Shown here in pieces: positions 44,905-57,123 of a stretch of 64,000 nucleotides of DNA (the first letter of the stretch is position 1; every line of letters begins with the position of its first letter). The notes under the pieces are model-generated. The model saw only the letters and a program-made list of their open reading frames with translations. It ran no database searches and was not told where the DNA came from. Position numbers and translations under genes: made by a program. The DNA lies in assembly GCF_030063305.1 (NCBI RefSeq), contig NZ_JASISV010000001.1:1238675-1302674 (forward strand), read 5' to 3'. The stretch comes from Salinibacterium sp. G-O1 (GTDB lineage: Bacteria; Actinomycetota; Actinomycetes; Actinomycetales; Microbacteriaceae).

Positions 44905-45552
44905 ATGGATGCCATCATCGAGAACTTCCCGAAGTTCATCGACGCGTTTCTGGTGACCCTTCGGCTTCTTGTCGTGTCTGGCATCGGGGCACTGATTATT
45001 GGCACCCTGGTTGCGGCGCTACGAATCTCACCCGTTCCGGCCCTTCGCGGGTTTGCGACGGTGTACACCGAGATCCTCAGAAACACCCCGCTCACTCTGG
45101 TGTTGTTCTTCTGCGCATTCGTGCTGCCGCAACTTGGAGTGCGCTTCGACTTCACGACCGCGGCCACCATCGGCCTGACCCTGTACACCTCACCCTTCGT
45201 CGCCGAGGCGGTGCGGTCGGGCGTGAACGGTGTCTCGGTGGGGCAGGCCGAAGCGGCGAGGGCAATCGGGCTCGGGTTCGGCCAGACCCTCAGCCTGGTC
45301 ATCCTTCCCCAGGCCCTCCGGATGGTCATTCCTCCGCTCATCAACGTCCTGATCGCCCTCACCAAGAACACCTCGGTAGCCGCGGGCTTCAGCGTGTTCG
45401 AGTTGGTGGCCGTGTCGCGTCAGGTGATCCAGTTCAACGGCAACGCGACGGTGGCAATCCTGCTCGCGGTCGCCGTGTTCTATCTCGTCATCACGGTGCC
45501 GCTCGGTCAGGCCGCTAACTACCTCGAGCGAAGGGTCATGGCGCGCCGATGA
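44905..45552 (+). CDS. Glutamate-type ABC transporter permease (GluC-like)
   Basis: A 215-residue inner-membrane permease of the His/Glu/Gln/Arg 3-TM family with about five hydrophobic segments. The EAA coupling loop is visible as QAEAARAIGLGFGQTLSLVILPQALRMVIPPL. The N-terminal YTEILRNTPLTLVLFFCAFVLP is characteristic of GluC/GlnP permeases. An AAAGGAG ribosome site precedes ATG 44905. It overlaps the next permease gene by four bases. Confidence 0.94.
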   Translation: MDAIIENFPKFIDAFLVTLRLLVVSGIGALIIGTLVAALRISPVPALRGFATVYTEILRNTPLTLVLFFCAFVLPQLGVRFDFTTAATIGLTLYTSPFVAEAVRSGVNGVSVGQAEAARAIGLGFGQTLSLVILPQALRMVIPPLINVLIALTKNTSVAAGFSVFELVAVSRQVIQFNGNATVAILLAVAVFYLVITVPLGQAANYLERRVMARR

Positions 45553-46484
45553 CAAACGTTCTTTACGACGTACCCGGCCCGAAGGCCCGGCGTCTCTCGC
45601 TCATCCTCTCGATCATCGGCGGTGCGCTGATCCTCGGGGGCTTGATTGCGATCTTCATTTTCCTCTCACAGCCCCGCATCAATGCGGGCGGTGTAGCCCA
45701 GCCCGGTATCTTCGACGCCAGCAGGTGGGACATCCTGGGCGACCTCGCCCTCTACCGGACGATCTGGCGTGGACTCTCCGCGACCCTGCAGATGGCGGGC
45801 GTTGCCGCGGTACTCGCCATGGTGGTCGGCATCCTGCTCTCCATGGCACGTACCGCCATGACAGCGGCGATCCGGATCCCCGCGATCGTGCTGATCGAGT
45901 TCCTGCGCGGGATGCCCGTGCTGCTCATGATGTTCTTCGTGCTGCTGGTGTTCTCGACCGGCCAGTTCTGGGCCGGTGTCGGAGCCCTCGCCGTGTACAA
46001 CGGTGCCGTGATCGGCGAGGCCCTGCGATCGGGGATTGCCTCGCTGCCCAAGGGCCAGCGCGAGTCTGGACTCGCGGTCGGCCTGACTCCGCTGCAGACG
46101 CGATTCTCCATCGAGTACCCGCAGGCATTCCGCCAGATGCTGCCCATCATCATCGCCCAGCTCGTTGTGTTGCTCAAAGACACCTCGCTTGCGTTCATCC
46201 TCGGGTACCAGGAGCTTCTGAACGTCGTTCTCAAGCAGGGGCCGACAACGTTCGGCGCCACCTACCTCTTCACCCTGTTCTTCGTGGTTTGGGCCGTTTA
46301 CCTCACCGTGAACATGGCCCTGTCGTGGATCGCGAGGCTGGTGGCCCGTCGAACGGCTTCGGGCCGAGGCGGCGCGAAAACCAGGCGAATCGAGAAAGTG
46401 ATCGCCCAGCTGGGTGGCGCCGGAATCGCGGGTGCGAGCGAAACGCGCGCCGGGAAAGACAACGACGCAGGGCACACGCCGTAG
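45549..46484 (+). CDS. Glutamate-type ABC transporter permease (GluD-like)
   Basis: A 311-residue second permease. The N-terminus has a first helix (about 17-40) and a long external stretch, then the permease core with EFLRGMPVLLMMFFVLLVF and the EAA loop QRESGLAVGLTPLQTRFSIEYPQAFRQMLPII. The C-terminal 45 residues are a hydrophilic tail. ATG 45549 overlaps the previous stop. It pairs with the GluC-like protein to form the channel. Confidence 0.93.
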   Translation: MTNVLYDVPGPKARRLSLILSIIGGALILGGLIAIFIFLSQPRINAGGVAQPGIFDASRWDILGDLALYRTIWRGLSATLQMAGVAAVLAMVVGILLSMARTAMTAAIRIPAIVLIEFLRGMPVLLMMFFVLLVFSTGQFWAGVGALAVYNGAVIGEALRSGIASLPKGQRESGLAVGLTPLQTRFSIEYPQAFRQMLPIIIAQLVVLLKDTSLAFILGYQELLNVVLKQGPTTFGATYLFTLFFVVWAVYLTVNMALSWIARLVARRTASGRGGAKTRRIEKVIAQLGGAGIAGASETRAGKDNDAGHTP

Positions 46485-46489
46485 CCTGA

Positions 46490-47544
<1,055 letters not shown>

Positions 47545-47545
<1 letters not shown>

Positions 47546-50037
47546 TGCGCGTTCCGATCAGTTGGTTGCGTGAGTTCGTCGACATCCCGCTCGACGTCAC
47601 TCATGAGCAGATTCATGCGGCCCTGGTGAAGGTCGGCTTCGAGGAAGAAGACGTTCACGACTTCGACCTGAGCGGCCCCATCCTGGTCGGCCAGGTGCTC
47701 GAATTCACGTCAGAGCCGCAGTCAAATGGCAAAACGATCAACTGGTGCCAGGTGGATGTCGGCGAAGCCGAACCTCGAGGCATCGTCTGCGGGGCGCACA
47801 ACTTCGCCGTGGGCGACAAGGTCGTCGTGTCCCTTCCGGGTGCGGTTCTTCCCGGACCGTTCCCGATCGCGGCGCGGAAGACCTACGGTCACGTGTCGGA
47901 CGGGATGATGGCGTCTGCCCGCGAGCTCGGTATGGGCGATGAGCACGAGGGAATCCTGCTGCTGAAGAGCCTCGGGCTCGATCCGGTGGTCGGTGCCGAG
48001 GCCGTACCGCTGCTCGGTCTCGACGACTTCGCCGTCGAGGTCAACGTCACCCCCGACCGCGGCTACGCGTTCTCGATTCGCGGCATCGCCCGCGAATACT
48101 CCCACTCCACCGGCGCAACCTTCCGCGACCCGGCTCTCGCCTCCTCGCCGGTGGCCGGCACCGGATTCTCGGTCACCGTCGACGACGTTGCCCCGATTCG
48201 CGGCAGGATCGGCGCAAGCGTGTTCACCACCCGGGTCGTGCGCGGCATCGATGCCAGCAGGCCGACTCCGCCCTGGATGATCGCCCGGCTCGGGCTCGCC
48301 GGCATCCGCAGCATCTCGCTGACCGTCGACATCACCAACTACGTGATGCTCGAGTTGGGGCAGCCGACCCACGCGTACGACCTCGACAAGCTCTCGGGCG
48401 GCATCATCGTTCGCAGGGCGGCCGCGGGTGAGACCCTCACCACCCTCGACGACAAGGTGCGCACCCTCGCGGCAGAAGACCTGCTCATCACCGACGGTTC
48501 TGGTGCCATCGGGCTCGCCGGTGTGATGGGTGGAGCCTCCACCGAGATCGACACGACATCGACGAACGTGCTGGTCGAATCCGCGAACTTCGATCCGACC
48601 TCGATCGCGCGAACGGCCCGGCGCCACAAGCTGCCCAGTGAAGCATCCCGTCGCTTCGAGCGCGGAGTCGACCCGGCGATCGCGCAGGTCGCTGCCGCCA
48701 GGGTCGTCGAATTGCTGGTCGAACTGGGCGCGGGAACCGCCGACGAGCTCGGCTCTGTGCTCGACACGTCGGTTGCGCCGACGCCCATCGAGCTGGCCGA
48801 CGGCTACATCGAAGGCCTCATCGGAGTGCAGTTCAGCCCCGACGAGATCACGACATCACTGGTCGACATCGGGTGTGCGGTGGATGCCACGACCGGCGGT
48901 CACTCGGTCACCCCACCGACCTGGCGTCCCGACCTCACCGACCGCGCCACCCTCGCCGAGGAGGTCGCCCGCATTGTCGGCTACGACCGCATTCCCTCGG
49001 TGCTGCCGGTGGCTCCTCCCGGGCGTGGACTCACGCGCGAGCAGCGACTGCGCCGATCTGCGTCGGCGTCGCTGGCATCCGCGGGTCTCACCGAGGTGCT
49101 GGCCTACCCGTTCCTCAGCCAGGCGTCGAACGACCTGTTCGGTTCACCGCTGACGGGAGCAGTGCCCGCGGTGGCGCTGGCGAACGCCATCGACTCCGAG
49201 GCCGCGCTGCTTCGCACCTCGCTGCTTCCCGGTCTGATCTCGGTCGCCAGGCGCAACTTGTCGCGCGGTCTCACCGACCTCGCCGTCTTCGAGGTCGGCA
49301 CCGTGTTCCTTCCGGAATCCGGCCGAACCTATGGCGTGGACACGCTGCCCGCGGGCAACGAGCTTCCGTCGGCCGAGCTGCTGGAGAAACTGCGCGGCAG
49401 CATCCCGGCACAGCCGTGGCACGTCGCCGCGCTCTTCGTGGGTGACGCCGTAGCGAAGCAGCCCGGTCAGTCGTCGATCCAGCGCGGGCTGTCTGACGCC
49501 ATCAGCGCGGCTCAGCACCTCGCCGCTGTGCTTGCGTCTCCGCTCACCGTCACCACGGGAGCCCACAAGGCCATGCACCCGGGCCGAACCGCGGAGTTGC
49601 GCTCGGGCGATCGTGTGGTCGGTTACGCGGGGGAATTGCTGCCGTCACTGGCGGCAGAGCTCGACCTGCCGAGGGTGGTGGCGGTGCTCGAGCTCGATCT
49701 CGACGCGCTCATCGAGCTCGGCGCCGTCGAGATCGCGCCGACGCCGATCGTGTCGTTCCCGGCCGCGACCCAGGATCTGACGCTCGTCGTGCCCGAGGCG
49801 GTGCGTGCCGGCGAACTGCTCGCGCTGCTCGTCGAAGGTGCTGGCGACCTGCTCGAGAACGTGTCGCTCGTTGACGACTACCGCGGCACCGGAATTGCGG
49901 ATGGCAGCAAGTCGCTGACCTTCGCGCTCCGGTTCAGGGCCACCGACCGCACCCTGACGGCAGCCGAGGCGACCGAGGCGAAGTCCGCAGCCGTCGCACT
50001 TGCCGCGTCGAGGATGGGAGCGGTGCTGCGCGAGTAG
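47545..50037 (+). CDS. pheT: Phenylalanine--tRNA ligase beta subunit
   Basis: An 830-residue subunit responsible for tRNA binding and editing. The N-terminal tRNA-binding (EMAP-like) domain spans about 40-150 (VGQVLEFTSEPQSNGKTINWCQVDVG). The B3/B4 editing domain lies around 210-400 and the B5 domain around 415-490, with a C-terminal anticodon-binding FDX-ACB domain at about 735-830. The length is typical. It is translationally coupled to pheS (TGATG). Confidence 0.97.
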
Positions 50038-50040
50038 CGG

Positions 50041-50595
50041 CTACCGCTTACCGCCGCCGAGGAGGCCGCCGAGCACGCTTCCCAGGATGTTGCCTCCGGG
50101 CGATGAACCTTTTGCGCCACCGAGCAGTCCGCCGAGGATTTCTCCGATGCCGCCGGATGGCGCGGGGGAGGCCGACTCGGCCGTGGAGGCCTGTTTCTTG
50201 CCGAGGAATCGCGAGGCCAGCCACGAGATGACGATCGGAGCCACAATCGGCAGCACCTTGGCGATGATGTCCTTGGTAACGGTGCTGTCGCCGGTGCTCG
50301 CGACGGCCGCGACAACATCGTTCTTGCGGGAGCCGAAGACGTTGCTCACGATCTTCTCGCCGTCGTCGGTGTCGATCTCGCTCACCGACGCTGAGGGAAC
50401 CGCCCCGGCGTGCCCGGCGAGAGCCCGCTCCAGAGAGGCGGCTCCGCTGCTGTCGCTGGCGTTGGCGGCCATCCCGCTCAACAGGGTCGGGATCACCTGC
50501 GACACCGCATCCCGGGCGACGTTCTCCGGAATCCCCAGTTGCTTGGCGATGTCCCCCACCGGAACGAGTGCGAATAGTTCGTCGGCGTCCTGCAT
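50041..50595 (-). CDS. DUF937 domain protein, 184 aa
   Basis: A protein of the DUF937 family of unknown function. The N-terminal part (ELFALVPVGDIAKQLGIPENVARDAVSQVIPTLLSGMAANA) is the helical DUF937 signature. It is followed by GEKIVSNVFGS and a hydrophobic segment IAKVLPIVAPIVISWLASRFLG. The C-terminus is a glycine-rich repeat (GGLLGGAKG, LGSVLGGLLGGGKR). ATG 50595 has GAGGGAGA upstream. It is convergent with pheT three bases away. Confidence 0.85.
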   Translation of the reverse strand: MQDADELFALVPVGDIAKQLGIPENVARDAVSQVIPTLLSGMAANASDSSGAASLERALAGHAGAVPSASVSEIDTDDGEKIVSNVFGSRKNDVVAAVASTGDSTVTKDIIAKVLPIVAPIVISWLASRFLGKKQASTAESASPAPSGGIGEILGGLLGGAKGSSPGGNILGSVLGGLLGGGKR

Positions 50596-50682
50596 GGGTC
50601 TCCCTCGTCTGGGCGGGTGCTTGGGGCTCGAATGAGCATCCATTTCAAGGCTAGCGATTCGCACCAGCCCGCGACAGTGCAC

Positions 50683-50688
50683 TACTGT
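50683..50688 (+). promoter_or_regulatory. -10 element, leaderless-type, upstream of the arg operon
   Basis: TACTGT is followed by seven bases and then GTG 50696. A TCGCAC/TTCGCA stretch 18-19 bases upstream could act as -35. This is the best promoter candidate for the arg operon. Confidence 0.5.
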
Positions 50689-50695
50689 CGAGAAC

Positions 50696-50791
50696 GTGAC
50701 CACGACTCCCGCCACCGACGCACGCATCAGCCTGCGTCTGTCGGCGCGCCGTGCACCGGGGCTGCGACGCCAGCCCGACGAGCGACGATAG
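50696..50791 (+). CDS. Arg-rich 31-codon leader ORF, candidate arginine attenuator peptide
   Basis: A small ORF too short for usual gene calling: GTG 50696 to TAG 50789-50791. It encodes 31 residues of which eight are Arg, including three RR pairs, the last directly before the stop. It starts seven bases after a TACTGT -10 hexamer, so it would be leaderless. A long hairpin begins one base after its stop. Position upstream of argC, Arg content and hairpin geometry suggest a leader peptide for arginine-responsive attenuation. Whether it is translated is unknown. Confidence 0.45.
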   Translation: MTTTPATDARISLRLSARRAPGLRRQPDERR

Positions 50792-50869
50792 GCGACGTTC
50801 AACCTCGCAGCCACCCGTTCTGAATGATCGGGGTCGGTCTCGGTGAACCGTCGCCGCATCATCCCTTTT
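50792..50869 (+). promoter_or_regulatory. Candidate attenuator hairpin and U-run upstream of argC
   Basis: GCGAC-GTTC-A-ACC (50792-50804) pairs with GGT-GAAC-C-GTCGC (50842-50854): twelve base pairs with one bulge on each side. TTTT at 50866-50869 follows. The distal CGTCGC can alternatively pair with other GCGACG copies at 50764-50769 and 50782-50787 inside the leader ORF, giving mutually exclusive folds. No AT-rich ARG box is evident in 50596-50897. Confidence 0.4.
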
Positions 50870-50897
50870 CGTCCCTCCTCATCATTAAGGTAGAGCC

Positions 50898-51941
50898 ATG
50901 TCTTTATCCGTTGCCGTGGCCGGTGCCAGTGGTTACGCGGGCGGTGAGCTTCTTCGGTTGCTCGCCGCTCATCCAGAGTTCGAGGTGACCACGGTCACCG
51001 CAAACCAGAACGCGGGCCAGCCCCTGATCGCCGTGCAACCGCACCTGCGCTCGTTGGCCCACCTGGTGCTGCAGCCGACGGATGCCGCGACCCTCGCCGG
51101 TCACGACGTCGTGTTCCTCGCCTTGCCGCACGGCAAGTCTGGCGAGGTGACGGCCGCACTGCCCGCCGACACGATCGTCATCGATTGCGGCGCCGACCAC
51201 AGGCTCGAGAGCGAGGCCGACTGGGCCGCGTTCTACGGCGGCGAGTACTTCGGCGCCTGGACCTACGGTCTGCCCGAACTTCTGACCGCCACGGGCACCC
51301 AGCGGGATGTGCTGCGGGGAGCCACCCGCATCGCCGTCCCCGGATGCAACGTCACGGCTATCACGCTCGCCCTCGCCCCGGGCATCCAGGCCGGGGTCAT
51401 CCTCGCCGACGATCTCGTGTCGGTGCTGGCGGTCGGGCCTTCCGGCGCTGGCAAGAGCCTCAAGACCGAGTTGTTAGCCAGCGAGCTGATGGGCTCGGCC
51501 AGCGCGTACCAGGTCGGCGGCGTTCATCGCCACAATCCCGAGATCAAGCAGAACCTCGAGACAGCGGGGGGTGTCGACGTGAGCATCTCCTTCACTCCGG
51601 TGCTCGTGCCCATGAGCCGTGGCATCCTCGCGACGAGCACTGCCAAGCTCGCCCCCGGCGCGACGGAATCGCAGGTGCGCACCGCGTGGGAGACCGCGTA
51701 CGCCGACGAACCATTCGTGCACGTTCTTCCGGCGGGCAGGTTCCCGCGCACCGCAGACACGCTCGGCGCCAACACGGCGCTCATCGGGATTGCGGTGGAT
51801 GAGGCGGCCGGCCGGGTTGTCGTCGTCTCGGCGATCGACAATCTCGTCAAGGGCACAGCCGGCGCCGCCATCCAGTCGGCGAATATCGCGCTGGGCTTTG
51901 CCGAAACAACAGGACTTTCCGTGGATGGGGTCGCACCGTGA
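50898..51941 (+). CDS. argC: N-acetyl-gamma-glutamyl-phosphate reductase
   Basis: A 347-residue NADPH-dependent enzyme producing N-acetylglutamate semialdehyde, third step of arginine synthesis. The Rossmann motif [17 protein letters not shown] lies at the N-terminus. The catalytic cysteine is in [15 protein letters not shown] (about residue 154), and substrate-binding [11 protein letters not shown] comes later. The start is ATG 50898 after a weak AAGGTAG. It opens a chain of overlapping arg genes; GTGA overlaps argJ. Confidence 0.96.
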   Translation: MSLSVAVAGASGYAGGELLRLLAAHPEFEVTTVTANQNAGQPLIAVQPHLRSLAHLVLQPTDAATLAGHDVVFLALPHGKSGEVTAALPADTIVIDCGADHRLESEADWAAFYGGEYFGAWTYGLPELLTATGTQRDVLRGATRIAVPGCNVTAITLALAPGIQAGVILADDLVSVLAVGPSGAGKSLKTELLASELMGSASAYQVGGVHRHNPEIKQNLETAGGVDVSISFTPVLVPMSRGILATSTAKLAPGATESQVRTAWETAYADEPFVHVLPAGRFPRTADTLGANTALIGIAVDEAAGRVVVVSAIDNLVKGTAGAAIQSANIALGFAETTGLSVDGVAP

Positions 51942-53086
51942 GTGTCACAGCAGCACAGGGTTTCGACGCCTCAGGAGTTAAGGCCGGACTCAAGGCCAGC
52001 GGCGGGCTCGATCTCGCCCTCGTCGTCAATCGTGGGCCGCTGGCGAACGCGGCCGCCGTGTTCACGAGCAACAGGGCGCTCGCGAACCCGATCATCTGGT
52101 CGAAGCAGGTGATCGCCGACGGAACCGTGTCTGCGATCGTGCTGAACTCCGGCGGCGCCAACTGTTTCACCGGCGCGCAGGGGTTTCAGGTGACGCATTC
52201 GACGGCCGAGGCCGTCGGTGCGGCGCTCGACGTCAGCGCCGGGGATGTGCTCGTGTGTTCGACCGGCCTCATCGGCGAGCAGCTGCCGCTCGAGAAGCTG
52301 CTCCCGGCGATCACGGAGGCCGCGGCATCCCTCGGTGATCACGGTGACGACGCGTCGAGGGCGATCATGACCACGGATTCGCGGCCGAAGGTTTCTGTGA
52401 GGCACGGCAGCGGTTACACGGTCGGTGGCATGGCAAAGGGCGCGGGGATGCTCGCCCCAGGGCTCGCGACAATGCTCGTGGTCATCACTACCGATGTGGT
52501 GCTCTCGTCGGCCGAGCTCGACATCGCCCTCCGTAAGGCCACCCGCGTGAGCTTTGACCGCCTCGACTCTGACGGCTGCATGTCGACCAACGACCAGGTA
52601 TCGCTGCTCGCGTCGGGTGCCTCCGGCGTCGAGCCGCAGCTCGCCGCCTTCACCGCCGTGCTCACCGAGGTGTGCCTCGACCTGGCCGAGCAACTGCAGG
52701 GCGACGCCGAAGGATCCAGTCACGACATCCGCATCGAGGTCGTGGGCGCAGAGACCGAAGACGACGCCGTCGAAGTGGGCCGCTCCATCGCCCGCAACAA
52801 CCTGTTCAAGGCCGCCATCTTCGGAAACGACCCCAACTGGGGCAGGGTACTGGCCGCCATCGGAACAACGGATGCGGAATTCGACCCGTACGACGTCGAC
52901 GTCTCGATGAACGGGGTAAGGGTGTGCCATCTGGGCGCCCCAGACCGCCCGCGCACGGACGTGGACCTGACGCCGCGAAAGGTCGACCTGCTGCTCGACC
53001 TCAAGTCGGGCAGTGCCACGGCGACCATCCTGACCAACGACCTCACGCACGACTACGTGCATGAGAACAGCGCGTACTCAAGCTGA
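51938..53086 (+). CDS. argJ: Bifunctional glutamate N-acetyltransferase/ornithine acetyltransferase
   Basis: A 382-residue enzyme that recycles the acetyl group from N-acetylornithine to glutamate. The self-cleavage site is in [17 protein letters not shown], where the Ala-Thr bond is cut and the Thr becomes the N-terminal nucleophile of the beta chain. [12 protein letters not shown] forms the oxyanion hole region. The start is GTG 51938 (GTGA overlap with argC). Its presence means argA and argE are not needed. Confidence 0.96.
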   Translation: MSVTAAQGFDASGVKAGLKASGGLDLALVVNRGPLANAAAVFTSNRALANPIIWSKQVIADGTVSAIVLNSGGANCFTGAQGFQVTHSTAEAVGAALDVSAGDVLVCSTGLIGEQLPLEKLLPAITEAAASLGDHGDDASRAIMTTDSRPKVSVRHGSGYTVGGMAKGAGMLAPGLATMLVVITTDVVLSSAELDIALRKATRVSFDRLDSDGCMSTNDQVSLLASGASGVEPQLAAFTAVLTEVCLDLAEQLQGDAEGSSHDIRIEVVGAETEDDAVEVGRSIARNNLFKAAIFGNDPNWGRVLAAIGTTDAEFDPYDVDVSMNGVRVCHLGAPDRPRTDVDLTPRKVDLLLDLKSGSATATILTNDLTHDYVHENSAYSS

Positions 53087-53961
53087 TGGTCAGCCAGGAT
53101 CAGGCCGCGGCCAAAGCAGCCGTGCTCATCGAGGCTCTCCCGTGGCTGAAGAGATTCCACGACGAGATCATCGTCGTCAAATTCGGCGGCAACGCCATGG
53201 TCGACGACGAACTCAAACGCGCTTTCGCGGAAGACATGGTCTACCTGCGCTACGCCGGGGTGAAGCCCGTGGTTGTGCACGGCGGTGGGCCACAGATCAC
53301 CGCCGAGCTCACGCGCCGTGGCATCCCGAGCGAGTTCAGGGGCGGCTATCGGGTCACGACGAAAGAGAGCATCGGCGTCATCCGGCAGGTGCTCGCCGAG
53401 CAGGTGGGCGGCCAGCTCGTTGGGCTCATCAACGAGCACGGAGATCTTGGTCGCGGAATCTCCGGCGACGATCACGGTCTGTTCACCGGGGTGACCCGGG
53501 GGGCGATGGTCGACGGCGAAAGCGTCGATCTCGGGCTGGTGGGCGAGGTGACCGCCGTTGACCCGGCGAGCGTGCTTGCCGAGCTCGACAAGGGGCATAT
53601 CCCGGTGATCTCGACGGTCGCCAGCGGCCCGGATGGCCTTCTGAACGTCAACGCGGACTCGGCTGCAGCATCCCTGGCCATCGCGCTGAATGCCGCAAAG
53701 CTGGTTATTTTGACCGACGTCGCCGGACTGTACAGCGACTGGCCGAACCGTGACTCGCTCGTGAGCGTGATCACGACAGGGGAGCTCGAAGCGCTCCTGC
53801 CGAGCCTCGAATCCGGCATGATCCCTAAGATGACGGCCTGCATGGACGCGGTCGTCGGGGGAGTCGCCAAGGCCGCCATCATCGATGGTCGCGAGAAGCA
53901 CTCGATACTGCTCGAGGTCTTCACTCAGAACGGAATCGGCACGGAGGTAGTACCGGCATGA
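53086..53961 (+). CDS. argB: Acetylglutamate kinase
   Basis: A 291-residue amino acid kinase that phosphorylates N-acetylglutamate. Seen: [16 protein letters not shown] (phosphate-binding Lys and Gly-Gly), [20 protein letters not shown], and [30 protein letters not shown]. The N-terminal helix [19 protein letters not shown] is of the type that mediates hexamerisation and arginine feedback inhibition in other bacteria. It shares one base with the argJ stop (TGATG). Confidence 0.96.
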   Translation: MVSQDQAAAKAAVLIEALPWLKRFHDEIIVVKFGGNAMVDDELKRAFAEDMVYLRYAGVKPVVVHGGGPQITAELTRRGIPSEFRGGYRVTTKESIGVIRQVLAEQVGGQLVGLINEHGDLGRGISGDDHGLFTGVTRGAMVDGESVDLGLVGEVTAVDPASVLAELDKGHIPVISTVASGPDGLLNVNADSAAASLAIALNAAKLVILTDVAGLYSDWPNRDSLVSVITTGELEALLPSLESGMIPKMTACMDAVVGGVAKAAIIDGREKHSILLEVFTQNGIGTEVVPA

Positions 53962-55129
53962 CCTGGCAAGACGACTATTCAGAACGGATCATGAAGTCCG
54001 CCTCGCTGCCCAGCGCCGAACTGGTGCGCGGCGAGGGCGCATATGTCTGGGATTCCGAGGGCAAAAAGTACCTCGATTTTCTGGCCGGCATCGCGGTCAA
54101 CTCGCTGGGCCACGCGCATCCTGCGCTGGTGGAGGCGGTCACCCGGCAGATCGCAACACTCGCTCACGTGTCCAACTATTTCGCCACGCCGCCGCAGCTC
54201 GAACTCGCCGAGCGCCTGCGCCGCCTGTCTGGCGCGGGGGAGCGCGGCCGGGTCTACTTCGGAAATTCAGGAGCTGAGGGCATCGAGGCCGCGATCAAGC
54301 TCGCCCGGCGCACCGGGCGGCCGCGCATCCTGAGTTTGCAGAATAGTTTCCACGGACGCACCATGGGCGCCCTGTCGCTGACCGGCAAGGCGTCACTGCG
54401 CGAACCGTTCGAACCGCTGCTTCCGGGCGTCTCGCACATCGAGTCGACCATCGAGGCTCTCGAGAGCGCGATGGGCCCGGACGTCGCGGCTCTCGTCGTC
54501 GAGCCGATCAAGGGTGAGGCTGGGGTCATCGACCTGCCCGCGGGCTATCTCGCGGCCGCGAGGGAGATCACCGCGGCGCACGGCGCGCTACTGATCATCG
54601 ACGAGATCCAGACGGGCGCCGGGCGTACCGGCCGCTGGTTCGGATTCCAGCACGAGGACATCACGCCTGACGCGATCGTGGTGGCGAAGGGAATCGGTGG
54701 CGGCGTGCCGATCGGCGCCCTCATCACATTTGGGGAGGCATCCGACCTGCTCATCGCGGGGCAACACGGCAGCACCTTCGGGGGAAACCCGCTGGTTACC
54801 GCTGCGTCCAACGCGGTGCTCCGCGAGATCGAGAGCGCCGGCTTGGTCGAGAACGCCGTGGTGCGTGGTGGCCAGATCAGCAGCGTCGTCGATGGGCTGC
54901 CGCTCGTCGACGAGGTGCGGGGCAGGGGCCTCCTCATCGGAGTCGGACTGTCGGCGCCGGTGGCCCCACTCGTCGTCGCCGAGGCAGCACGACTCGGGCT
55001 GATCATCAACGCTCCCAACGACTCCAGCATTCGCCTCGCACCGCCGCTGATCATTGGCGACACCGAGGTGTCTGAGTTCATCGAGAAATTCACCAGCGCG
55101 CTGCAGTCCAGCGCATCGAAAGGAATCCA

Positions 55130-55133
<4 letters not shown>
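53958..55133 (+). CDS. argD: Acetylornithine aminotransferase
   Basis: A 391-residue class III PLP aminotransferase converting N-acetylglutamate semialdehyde to N-acetylornithine. Seen: [69 protein letters not shown] (Asp to PLP), and the Schiff-base lysine in [19 protein letters not shown] 53958 overlaps argB by four bases. Confidence 0.96.
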
Positions 55134-56052
<919 letters not shown>

Positions 56053-56056
<4 letters not shown>

Positions 56057-57123
56057 CCTCGGCCACGCGGATCGTGGGCATCGACATCGCGCGCGGTCTT
56101 GCCGTGCTCGGGATGTTCGGTGCGCACGTCGGCGTGATCGGAGCCTTCGACTGGCTTCAGCCGGACACGTGGTCTGGCGTTGTGTCGGGTCGTTCCTCGA
56201 TCCTGTTCGCCACCCTCGCCGGCGTCTCGATTGCCATCATGACCGGCCGGAGAGTCGTCGCGACGGGAGCCGACCTGTCCGGGGCACGATTCCGGATAGC
56301 CGTCCGCGCGATGCTCGTGTTCGTGATCGGGATGCTGCTGGTCGCGCTCGACACCAACGTCGCGGTGATACTCCCTGTGTACGCGGTGCTTTTTATCCTG
56401 TCGCTGCCCTTCCTGCGGATGCCACCTCTCGCGCTGTTCGGTACGTCGCTTGCGGCAGCAATCGCGGTGCCCGTGGTGCTGTCGGTGGTCGGCCCGGCAC
56501 TGGACGATCCGCCCAACATGTGGATCGCGTTGATCTCGTACCTGTTCCTCACGGGCAGCTACCCGGCACTGATCTGGATCGTCTTTGTGCTGACCGGGCT
56601 CGGGATCGGTCGACTCGACCTCACGGCGCCAACCGTGCAATCACGCCTGCTCGTTGTCGGTACGTCTCTCGCCGCGCTGGGGTACGGCGCGGGGGAGCTC
56701 GCCGTCTCCGCGCTCGGATCATCGGCGCTCATCACGACGGAACCACACAGCGGCAGCCCGTTCGAGGTGGTGGGCTCCCTCGGGTTTGCTATCGCGGTGC
56801 TCGGGTTGTGCCTGCTGGTGAGCCGCGTCATCCATCGCCCACTGTTCCCACTGGCCGCCGTCGGATCGATGGCGCTGAGCGCGTACTCGCTGCAGATCGT
56901 GGCCATCGCGCTGATCGGGGCCACTGTTCCCGGTGAGAGCGACAACATCCTGTGGCTCCTCTTCGTCGTGGTGGCGCTCGCCGCAGCGACGCTGTGGAAA
57001 CTCTTTATCGGGAAGGGCCCATTCGAGTGGCTCCTGACCGCATCGTCCCGCGGCGCATCACGACTGGTGCCCGCCGATAGGCTTGACTCCGCAACCCCCC
57101 AGAAAAGGAACTCAGAATCATGA
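56053..57123 (+). CDS. Heparan-alpha-glucosaminide N-acetyltransferase-like (DUF1624/DUF418-type) membrane protein in the arg operon
   Basis: A 356-residue integral membrane protein with about ten hydrophobic helices. It opens with [23 protein letters not shown], the signature of the HGSNAT/YeiB-like membrane acyltransferase clan. A TTG codon at 56053 overlaps the argF stop as TTGA, giving 356 residues; homology begins at once after it. The stop overlaps argG. It occupies the place of argR. Transfer of acyl groups to an envelope sugar, or some link with acetylated arginine intermediates, is conceivable, but the substrate is unknown. Confidence 0.75.

Noticed and set aside
50041..50862. Long minus-strand frame (273 codons) extending the DUF937 gene upstream.
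   Set aside because: DUF937 homology begins at ATG 50595 with a ribosome site; the extension is antisense to the arg leader region.
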